From: Methanolobus sp. UBA474
GTDB taxonomy: Archaea > Halobacteriota > Methanosarcinia > Methanosarcinales > Methanosarcinaceae
DNA length: 5,243 nucleotides
Assembly: GCA_002501695.1 (NCBI GenBank)
Contig: DANZ01000135.1
Span: forward strand, 1-5,243
Direction of reading: 5' to 3'
The notes under the pieces are model-generated. The model had not been told where the DNA came from. It saw only the letters and a list, made by a program, of their open reading frames with translations, and did no database searches. This document shows, in pieces, positions 1-5,243 of the stretch. The stretch's first letter is position 1. Each line of letters begins with the position of its first letter. A program made the position numbers and the translations under genes.

Positions 1-323
1 TTGTTGCTGTTCCTGGCCAGTTCCACACATGTCCTGAGGCTGTCATGGCCTGTGAAACCCTGGATTATAACGGCATCCGCACCGGCCCTGAAGACCTGCT
101 CGCAGATAAGGCGGTTGGTATTGGGAATATCCGCGACCTTGAAATCCGCAATTATGGGTGCATATTCAGAGAGTTTTGTTATTATCCCGAGGCCGGTTGC
201 CAGTATGAGGGGATACCCAACTTTGATAGCGTCCACGAATTCTGCGACATCCCCGGATATCCTGAGGGCTTCATCGCTGTCCAGCACATCCAGCGCGAGT
301 ATGAGTCGTGTGTTCTTTTCCAT
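1..323 (-). CDS. pyrF: Orotidine 5'-phosphate decarboxylase (partial, 3' end off the window)
   Basis: This enzyme converts OMP to UMP and CO2, the last step of de novo pyrimidine synthesis, in the cytoplasm. The first 107 codons are visible, roughly half of a normal archaeal OMP decarboxylase; the gene leaves the window at position 1. The N-terminal half of the TIM barrel is clear: LALDV with Asp12, DAIKVGYPL with Lys34, and the signature ADFKVADIPNTN with Asp60, Lys62 and Asp65, the DxKxxD catalytic set of the family. Their spacing agrees with well-studied archaeal enzymes. The C-terminal phosphate-binding loop is not visible. The start at 323 is the first ATG after an in-frame TGA (369-371) and has an AAGGAG Shine-Dalgarno 7 nt upstream. 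It lies 50 nt after the deoxyhypusine synthase family gene on the same strand, with no obvious promoter between them, so the two are probably co-transcribed. The family call is very secure. Confidence 0.96.
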   Translation of the reverse strand, partial: MEKNTRLILALDVLDSDEALRISGDVAEFVDAIKVGYPLILATGLGIITKLSEYAPIIADFKVADIPNTNRLICEQVFRAGADAVIIQGFTGHDSLRTCVELARNSN

Positions 324-330
324 GAGAATG

Positions 331-336
331 CTCCTT
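331..336 (-). promoter_or_regulatory. Shine-Dalgarno site of pyrF
   Basis: On the minus strand this reads AAGGAG, 7 nt before the ATG at 323. It fixes the pyrF start, since an in-frame stop lies just upstream and no other start codon fits. Confidence 0.8.
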
Positions 337-356
337 GTGCCTGTTCTTCTTCTGCG

Positions 357-371
357 TGACTCACTTAGTCA
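357..371. repeat. Short inverted repeat between the two leftward genes
   Basis: TGACT-CACTT-AGTCA is a perfect 5-bp inverted repeat with a 5-nt loop. It begins 2 nt after the TAA (374-376) of the deoxyhypusine synthase family gene and lies upstream of the pyrF ribosome site. It could form a weak hairpin in the transcript or be a small protein-binding palindrome. There is no following U-run on the minus strand, so it does not look like a terminator. An arm this short can occur by chance. Confidence 0.25.
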
Positions 372-373
372 AG

Positions 374-1324
374 TTATTCTTTCGCAAGTCTGCTCCTCGC
401 GGCCGCAACAAGTATCGGAAGAGTTATCGTGGCATCCGAATGCACAGTGACTGAGCGTGCGGTCTCGCTTACCTTGCCCCAGGAGCGCGCTTCATCCAGG
501 GTTGCGCCGCTAAGCCCGCCGGTCTCAGGCGTGTCCATGGTCAGCTGGATCGCATACTCGAATTCCTGGTGTGTGATGAGCATCGACTGGAAGATATAGT
601 TCTTGGGAACCCCGCCTCCGATAAGTAATGCACCGGGCCTTTTTGCCTCGTAGCAGATATCGATTATCTCTCTCATGTCCTCAAAGGTGTCAACCTTAAG
701 CGGGTTCTTCTGTTTGTAGAGCCATGCCTGCAGACCTATCATGGAGTCCTGGATGGCCGGGCAGAATACGGGCACGTTCATGTCCGCTGCTGTCCTGAGA
801 ATCGAGTCCTTGTCGTCTATATGGTTACCGATATGCGTCATCATTTCCCGGATGGAGATGGTCTCACTGCCAATATCGGAGAAGATCGACTGCATCTTTT
901 CCTCGAAATCCACAAAATATGGTTCCGGAAGGTAAACGTCATATATCCTGTTTATCTCTTCGTGCTTGAGTTCTATATCATCGCACTGCGCACATCCTTT
1001 GTAGTGGTGAAGCCCAAGGGATTCCACGATCTCATGCACCATATTGGCTCCTGTGGTCACGAGCACGTCTATGTAGCCGTCCTTTATCAGGTCGGTCACG
1101 ATGCAGCGCATGCCCGCAGGCACCATAGCACCGGCAAGCCCGAAGAAACTGGTGGAGCCCCCGGAGAGCATCTCGTGGTATATGTCCACAGCATCGGCCA
1201 GTTTTCCCGCCCCGAAGGCGCATCCGCACATAGCCTGGACAAGCGAGTCCACATCCATTCTTTCCGTGATCCTTGCCGGGGTTATAGGGTGCTGAAGTTT
1301 TTCCTCAGGTGAATGATGTTCCAT
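374..1324 (-). CDS. dys: Deoxyhypusine synthase family protein (DHS or DHS-like)
   Basis: Deoxyhypusine synthase uses NAD+ and spermidine to transfer an aminobutyl group to a lysine of translation factor aIF5A. The 316-residue protein is full length for the family. Visible landmarks are a Gly-rich stretch near residues 55-72, TTGANMVHE (90-98), EINRI (123-127), CPAIQD with Asp193, the Rossmann-type IGGGVPKN (235-242), and DEARSWGK (277-284), whose Lys284 matches the catalytic lysine of DHS (human Lys329). Glu278 and Trp282 match spermidine-pocket residues. Aligned by eye with human DHS, His288 is replaced by Asn242 and Asp316 by Leu271. Such changes suggest the DHS-like paralogue group, some bacterial members of which make homospermidine, so the substrate is uncertain. 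The start at 1324 has a GAGATGAT ribosome site 5 nt upstream; Met23 is a weaker alternative. The gene leads the unit with pyrF. The family call is near certain, the exact reaction much less so. Confidence 0.93.
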   Translation of the reverse strand: MEHHSPEEKLQHPITPARITERMDVDSLVQAMCGCAFGAGKLADAVDIYHEMLSGGSTSFFGLAGAMVPAGMRCIVTDLIKDGYIDVLVTTGANMVHEIVESLGLHHYKGCAQCDDIELKHEEINRIYDVYLPEPYFVDFEEKMQSIFSDIGSETISIREMMTHIGNHIDDKDSILRTAADMNVPVFCPAIQDSMIGLQAWLYKQKNPLKVDTFEDMREIIDICYEAKRPGALLIGGGVPKNYIFQSMLITHQEFEYAIQLTMDTPETGGLSGATLDEARSWGKVSETARSVTVHSDATITLPILVAAARSRLAKE

Positions 1325-1329
1325 TTGAT

Positions 1330-1337
1330 ATCATCTC
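1330..1337 (-). promoter_or_regulatory. Shine-Dalgarno site of the deoxyhypusine synthase family gene
   Basis: The minus strand reads GAGATGAT, one mismatch from the GAGGTGAT part of the archaeal anti-16S consensus, 5 nt before the ATG at 1324. It supports that start over the internal Met23. Confidence 0.6.
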
Positions 1338-1362
1338 TGTTTTGTTGGTTCTATGGCAACCT

Positions 1363-1372
1363 TATTCTTTAA
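1363..1372 (-). promoter_or_regulatory. Possible TATA element for the leftward unit
   Basis: The minus strand reads TTAAAGAATA, preceded by a purine-rich stretch (GAAAAAGAAAGC) that could serve as a BRE. With the usual archaeal spacing of about 26 nt, transcription would start near 1341. That gives a leader of about 17 nt, just enough to hold the Shine-Dalgarno at 1330-1337. The match is AT-rich but not a classic TATA box, so this is inference from position and composition. Confidence 0.4.
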
Positions 1373-1446
1373 GCTTTCTTTTTCATCTGTCACTGCTGTT
1401 TTTATGCAGGTACTGTGTTAGGTGATGTGTTCCGGTGACTGCACAA

Positions 1447-1456
1447 TTTAAATAAT
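1447..1456 (+). promoter_or_regulatory. TATA box of the rightward unit, predicting a leaderless transcript
   Basis: TTTAAATAAT is a good archaeal TATA element. Its centre lies about 28 nt before the ATG at 1480, so the expected transcription start (about 26 nt downstream) falls within a few bases of the start codon. No Shine-Dalgarno lies between the TATA box and the ATG. A leaderless or nearly leaderless mRNA is therefore the simplest reading. Confidence 0.55.
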
Positions 1457-1479
1457 CCATAAACTGCATATTACCTGCA

Positions 1480-1890
1480 ATGAGCTCCATTCTTTCCAGA
1501 CTGGTCCCGCGGCAAAGGAAGATGTCCACCCAGCTAGGCGGCCTGCTAATAATTGTGGGCGAGACCATGTTCCTTTTCTCGATATTGAACTTCCTTATGA
1601 TCACAAGACTGCAGTATTACAGTTCGGGGGATAATCTTTTCAGACTGCTGTTCCCCAACTACCTTCTTTTCCTGATCGGACTATCAGCAGTGGCATTCAT
1701 CGGCATGTGGATGACCTATGTCTATGTTTTCCCGAGCAAGCAGAAGTTCTCTCAGGAGCAGGCTATTAAGGATGACCGCAGTCCTATGTATAATACCCTA
1801 CTGGAAATGCAGAAGGAACTCCGTGAAATGAGAGCCACTGTCGAATCCCTTTCCGAGAGGATGGACCTGCTGGCTGAAGAACGAAAATGA
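1480..1890 (+). CDS. Small membrane protein with two transmembrane helices and a C-terminal coiled coil
   Basis: I do not recognise this 136-residue protein as a named family. It has a basic N-terminus (Arg7, Arg11, Arg13, Lys14), a hydrophobic helix at about 19-42, a short polar loop around YYSSGDN (46-52), a second helix at about 61-84, then a charged tail. Residues 104-134 are rich in Leu, Met, Glu and Arg with heptad-like spacing (for example LLEMQKELREM), which suggests a coiled coil. The positive-inside rule places both ends in the cytoplasm, leaving the coiled coil free to oligomerise or bind a cytoplasmic partner. The ATG at 1480 lies where a leaderless transcript from the TATA box at 1447 would begin. 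Met15 (1522) is an alternative, but its AAGGA lies only 2 nt upstream, too close to work well. The next gene follows after 13 nt, which implies co-transcription with the phosphoesterase and helicase genes. Coding status is well supported by the promoter, topology and strand context; function is unknown. Confidence 0.8.
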   Translation: MSSILSRLVPRQRKMSTQLGGLLIIVGETMFLFSILNFLMITRLQYYSSGDNLFRLLFPNYLLFLIGLSAVAFIGMWMTYVYVFPSKQKFSQEQAIKDDRSPMYNTLLEMQKELREMRATVESLSERMDLLAEERK

Positions 1891-1903
1891 TATTCCGGTC
1901 TAA

Positions 1904-2752
1904 ATGGCGATCGAACTGGAACCCATGATAGATGAGCCTGCACTTATTGTCAGGAGCATTACAACGGCATTGGTAGTAGCAGACATACATCTCGGTATAG
2001 AATGGGACCTTTACAGGAGCGGTATCTCCATACCCAGCCGCATGAAATACGGTCTTGAGCGCATCCTCGGATACATAAGGGAGAAATCCCCGGACAGGAT
2101 CATATTGCTGGGCGACCTCAAGCATAACGTGCCCCAGATTTCATGGCAGGAAAGAGATGAGATCCCCTATTTCCTGGAATCCCTGGCGGAACATGCGCAG
2201 ATCGATATATTCCCCGGCAACCATGACGGAGGTATAGAGCACCTGATCCCGAGAAGACCGGATATCAGGCTTCATCCGGTGCGCGGCTCCATCATAGAAG
2301 GGGTCGGGTATTTCCACGGCCATACATGGCCGGATCCGGGCCTGCTCAGTGCGCGGTACATAGTTACAGCTCATAACCATCCTACCGTCAGGTTCACCGA
2401 TTCTCTCGGTTACTCGGTAACAGAGCAGAGCTGGATCAGGACAAAGCTGAATATGGATATCCTGGGGGAACATTTCAGGGATCCTCTGATCAAGGAGCGC
2501 AGGGGTAAAGAGAATGTCCCTGAACTCATCATCATTCCTTCATTCAATGAGCTTTGCGGAGGGGTAGCTTTCAATGAATCCCTGGACGATGACCTCCTGG
2601 GCCCGATGTTTTCCTCCGGGTCTGTGGATATAGATAATGCGCAGGTCTACCTGCTTGACGGGACCTGCCTTGGAACCCTGAAAAATATCCGCCGGATGGA
2701 GGAGAGCAGGCCATGTACCGGAAAACGCAAAAGGAAGGTAGCAAAGAAATGA
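1904..2752 (+). CDS. Metallophosphoesterase, archaeal SbcD/Mre11-related
   Basis: This 282-residue protein is a calcineurin-like phosphoesterase with the full set of metal-ligand motifs in order: ADIHLG (Asp27, His29), GDLKH (Asp71, His74), GNHD (Asn106, His107, Asp108), HGHTWP (His138, His140) and AHNHP (His157, His159). The pattern matches the archaeal SbcD-related phosphoesterases, close to the PdeM-type enzymes found beside Lhr helicases in bacteria. A dinuclear metal centre (often Mn2+) acting on phosphodiesters, possibly nucleic acid, is expected. The C-terminal tail (about 273-282) is rich in Lys and Arg, which may help bind nucleic acid. The start at 1904 directly follows an in-frame TAA (1901-1903) and has no clear Shine-Dalgarno; the nearby Met8 (1925) is the alternative, but residues 4-15 look like the usual N-terminus of the family. 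Its TGA overlaps the helicase ATG, so the two are probably translationally coupled. The family is secure; the natural substrate is not known. Confidence 0.93.
   Translation: MAIELEPMIDEPALIVRSITTALVVADIHLGIEWDLYRSGISIPSRMKYGLERILGYIREKSPDRIILLGDLKHNVPQISWQERDEIPYFLESLAEHAQIDIFPGNHDGGIEHLIPRRPDIRLHPVRGSIIEGVGYFHGHTWPDPGLLSARYIVTAHNHPTVRFTDSLGYSVTEQSWIRTKLNMDILGEHFRDPLIKERRGKENVPELIIIPSFNELCGGVAFNESLDDDLLGPMFSSGSVDIDNAQVYLLDGTCLGTLKNIRRMEESRPCTGKRKRKVAKK
2733..2739 (+). promoter_or_regulatory. Shine-Dalgarno-like site of the lhr gene
   Basis: GGAAGGT lies 9 nt before the ATG at 2749, inside the 3' end of the phosphoesterase gene. Together with the ATGA overlap it supports this helicase start and coupled translation. 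Confidence 0.6.
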
Positions 2753-5243
2753 GCTTTGGGAACATTTTCGACCGGCTGGACCCGCGGATACAGGACGCTC
2801 TCAGGAAACAGGGCTTCAGCACACCCACGGAGCCTCAGGAACGAGTCCTGCCTTTCATATTGAGGGGTGACCATACCTTCCTGGTCGCTCCCACCGGCTC
2901 CGGCAAGACCGAATCAGCAGTGCTTCCCATATTCAATGCCATTCTCTCAAAGAACGGGGAGCAGAGGGCCGGCATCTCAGCACTTTATATAACACCCCTG
3001 CGGGCACTCAACCGTGACATGCTCTCGCGCATACAGTGGTGGGGGGCTGAACTGGGTATAGATGTACAGGTTCGTCATGGGGATACTTCCCAATATGAAC
3101 GGCAGAAGCAGTCACGTAAGCCCCCTGATTTCCTGATAACCACTCCCGAAACTCTCCAGGCCATGTTCACGGGCTCCCGTCTGCGCAAGAACCTGGGGTC
3201 AGTGACCCATGTGGTAGTGGATGAGATTCATGAGATGGCATCCTCAAAGCGGGGCACTCAGCTCGCTGTCGGCCTTGAGAGGCTTGTGGAGATATCAGGC
3301 GAGTTCCAGAGGATAGGACTCTCGGCAACAGTAGGCAATCCTGAAGAGGTGGCAAAATTCCTGGCCGGTACGGATCGCAGTGTCACTGTTATATCCGTAT
3401 CAATGCTGAAATTGCTGGATTTCAAAGTTATGAGCCCTTCGGTAACAGATGAGGACTTTGATATTGGCAGCAGGGTAGGCTCTGAGGTCGAGTTTGCCTC
3501 CCAGTTGCGGTGCATACGGGACATTGTTGAGAATAATATCTCCACACTGGTCTTTGTGAATACCCGTCAAAGTGCCGAAGCGCTTGCTTCCGGGTTTAAG
3601 ATGCTGGGCCTGCCCATAGGCGTGCATCACGGTTCCCTGTCTGTGGACTCACGCATCGAGGCTGAGGAATCCTTCAAGAGCGGCGACATCCGGGGCCTGA
3701 TATGCACATCATCCATGGAGCTGGGCATAGATATCGGTAATGTTGACCATGTGGTGCAGTACGGCTCTCCAAGGCAGGTATCAAGGCTTCTGCAGCGTGT
3801 CGGGCGTGCCGGGCACAGGATCCATGAGGTTTCAAGAGGCACTATCCTGGCTATCGGGCCGGATGATGTGGCCGAGAGCATGGCTATCTGCAAGCTTGCA
3901 CTTAACGGGAAAGTGGAGGACATATCCCCGCATATGAATTCTCTGGACGTGCTGGCAAACCAGATATCAGGCCTGGTGATAGACTTTGGGGATGTGGATA
4001 TCGAAAAAATATTCTCTATCCTGAAGCGCGCATATCCTTTCAAGGACCTGAGCGAGGGGACCCTGAGGAAAGTGGTCTCACAGATCAACGATTACCGCAT
4101 GGTGTGGAATGAAGAGGGATCGGATGTCCTTTCACGCAGGAAGAAGAGCTGGCAGTATTACTATGATAATCTCTCCATGATACCTGACGAAAAAAAGTAC
4201 GAGATATTCGATATAGTCACCGGAAGGCCGGTGGGTGTGCTTGACGAAGCTTTCGTCATCAACTTTGTGTCTCCCGGTGCGGTCTTCATAACCAAGGGCG
4301 ATATGTGGCGGGTCATTGAGATGAACAGTGACCGTGACCGGATAAAGGTTGAGCCCGTGCGCGGGATGGGAGAGATACCAAGCTGGGTGGGTGAAGAGAT
4401 ACCTGTGCCTTTTGAAGTTGCCGGGGAAGTAGGCTTGATACGCCAGGCCATTGCCGGGAAAGTCACGGAGGGTCGGGAGGATGCCGAGATAGTTGAGCTC
4501 CTGCGCAAAGATTATCCTGTCGATGATGCCGGAGCGAAAGCGCTTGTGTCTCTTGTCAGGGAGCACACAGAAGGCGGCTTCCCTGTCCCGCATGCAGGTA
4601 TGCTGGTGATGGAGAACGACGGGGAAGCTGTTCTTATTAATGCATGTTTCGGGCATAATGTCAATGAGACCCTTGCAAAGGTGCTGACGTCTTTGCTTGC
4701 TGCAAGATACGGTAGCAGTGTATCCCAGGAGATAGACCCATACAGGATAAGGCTGCAGCTTCCGCGCAGGATAAGGGCGAAAGAGATCTCTGATCTTCTC
4801 AGAGAGATCAAGCCTGAGCATATCGAGCCGATCATTGAGATGACTCTGAAGAACACTTCCCTGATGAAGTGGAAAATGGTGCATGTGGCCAGGAAGTTTG
4901 GTGCGCTTAGCAAGGACATTGATTATGACCGGATAAGCATGAAGAAACTGCTTGATATCTACAGGGATACGGCAATGTATGATGAGGTCATCAGGGAAAT
5001 ATTCCATACCATGCTGGATATAAAGCGGGCTTCCGAAGTGCTGGAGGGTGTCTCTGCAGGCAGGATACAGGTTGTGGTCAGCCCTTCGACTCCTCTTGGC
5101 AGGGCTGGCTTTTCCATGAAGAGGGATCTTGTGGCGCCCGAAAAGGCTGACAGGTCCATCGTGATGGCGCTCAAGGAAAGGATCATGAATGACAGGGTGA
5201 TACTTTTCTGTGTGCATTGCAAGAAATGGATATCCCGCAGGCA
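2749..5243 (+). CDS. lhr: Lhr-type DExH-box helicase (partial, 3' end off the window)
   Basis: This is an ATP-driven SF2 nucleic-acid helicase of the Lhr family, whose members unwind DNA or RNA-DNA duplexes and are linked to repair and replication stress. The visible 831 residues show every core motif: Q motif around PTEPQ (26-30), Walker A PTGSGKT (48-54), TPLRALN (82-88), TTPETL (131-136), DEIH (158-161), SAT (192-194), LVFVNTRQ (267-274), SSMELGIDIG (321-330) and QRVGRAGHR (349-357). Next come the winged-helix and Lhr-core regions, including YYDNLSMIPDE (471-481) and FGHNVNETLAKVL (634-646), typical of the DEAD-associated domain. The window cuts the gene just after CVHC (821-824), probably the first half of a four-cysteine zinc site, so only a short C-terminal part is missing. 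This suggests the archaeal Lhr subgroup with a C-terminal Cys motif (tentative). The start is the ATG in the ATGA overlap with the phosphoesterase. No frameshift or missing catalytic residue is visible. Confidence 0.96.
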   Translation, partial: MSFGNIFDRLDPRIQDALRKQGFSTPTEPQERVLPFILRGDHTFLVAPTGSGKTESAVLPIFNAILSKNGEQRAGISALYITPLRALNRDMLSRIQWWGAELGIDVQVRHGDTSQYERQKQSRKPPDFLITTPETLQAMFTGSRLRKNLGSVTHVVVDEIHEMASSKRGTQLAVGLERLVEISGEFQRIGLSATVGNPEEVAKFLAGTDRSVTVISVSMLKLLDFKVMSPSVTDEDFDIGSRVGSEVEFASQLRCIRDIVENNISTLVFVNTRQSAEALASGFKMLGLPIGVHHGSLSVDSRIEAEESFKSGDIRGLICTSSMELGIDIGNVDHVVQYGSPRQVSRLLQRVGRAGHRIHEVSRGTILAIGPDDVAESMAICKLALNGKVEDISPHMNSLDVLANQISGLVIDFGDVDIEKIFSILKRAYPFKDLSEGTLRKVVSQINDYRMVWNEEGSDVLSRRKKSWQYYYDNLSMIPDEKKYEIFDIVTGRPVGVLDEAFVINFVSPGAVFITKGDMWRVIEMNSDRDRIKVEPVRGMGEIPSWVGEEIPVPFEVAGEVGLIRQAIAGKVTEGREDAEIVELLRKDYPVDDAGAKALVSLVREHTEGGFPVPHAGMLVMENDGEAVLINACFGHNVNETLAKVLTSLLAARYGSSVSQEIDPYRIRLQLPRRIRAKEISDLLREIKPEHIEPIIEMTLKNTSLMKWKMVHVARKFGALSKDIDYDRISMKKLLDIYRDTAMYDEVIREIFHTMLDIKRASEVLEGVSAGRIQVVVSPSTPLGRAGFSMKRDLVAPEKADRSIVMALKERIMNDRVILFCVHCKKWISRR

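Noticed and set aside
1..450. Plus-strand open frame (149 codons) at the left edge
   Set aside because: It is antisense to pyrF and the end of the deoxyhypusine synthase family gene, both of which have clear catalytic motifs; the product is Ser- and Leu-rich without a domain.
821..1312. Plus-strand open frame (163 codons)
   Set aside because: It is antisense to the deoxyhypusine synthase family gene, with no recognisable motif and no promoter or ribosome site.
1347..1361. GGTT...AACC inverted repeat upstream of the deoxyhypusine synthase family gene
   Set aside because: The arms are only 4 bp with a 7-nt loop, which is expected by chance in a region this size.
1325..1479. Possible small RNA or riboswitch in the divergent intergenic region
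   Set aside because: The 155 bp are largely accounted for by two promoters, and I see no extended stem structure or known riboswitch consensus.
1383..1604. Minus-strand open frame (73 codons) spanning the intergenic region
   Set aside because: It overlaps the start of the membrane protein gene and the rightward TATA box, and shows no convincing protein features.
3627..4088. Minus-strand open frame (153 codons) within lhr
   Set aside because: It is opposite helicase motifs V and VI, which must be coding on the plus strand; its translation is Ser/Thr/Arg-rich noise.
4132..5217. Long minus-strand open frame (361 codons) opposite the helicase
   Set aside because: It lies fully within the lhr gene on the other strand. 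Its translation is rich in His, Pro and Arg with no recognisable domain, typical of an antisense shadow of a codon-biased gene.

Overview
The window looks like ordinary chromosome from a methanogenic euryarchaeon, most likely of the Methanosarcinales (inference). The evidence is an archaeal-type OMP decarboxylase, a deoxyhypusine synthase family protein, an archaeal SbcD/Mre11-related phosphoesterase and an archaeal Lhr helicase. TATA-type promoter elements and heavy use of ATA (Ile) and AGG (Arg) codons fit this. Genes are tightly packed, and I see no mobile element, CRISPR array, tRNA or rRNA.

Layout: two units diverge from a 155-bp intergenic region at 1325-1479. Leftward (minus strand) are a deoxyhypusine synthase family gene (374-1324) and, 50 nt downstream, pyrF (323 down to 1, its 3' part outside the window). 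Rightward (plus strand) are a small two-helix membrane protein with a C-terminal coiled coil (1480-1890), a metallophosphoesterase (1904-2752) and a large Lhr-type DExH helicase (2749 to beyond 5243). The gaps are 13 nt and then a 4-nt ATGA overlap, so the three rightward genes are probably one transcript.

How the genes work together: the left unit holds housekeeping metabolism (UMP synthesis, and aIF5A hypusination or polyamine-related chemistry). The right unit pairs a predicted nuclease/phosphodiesterase with a DNA or RNA helicase, recalling the bacterial repair cassettes that join Lhr-Core to a phosphoesterase. The membrane protein at the head of the unit is the least explained component.

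Most useful second-look points: (1) the deoxyhypusine synthase family protein keeps the catalytic Lys but differs at two spermidine-binding positions, so it may belong to the DHS-like paralogue group; (2) the membrane protein-phosphoesterase-Lhr gene set; (3) a probable leaderless start for the rightward transcript.
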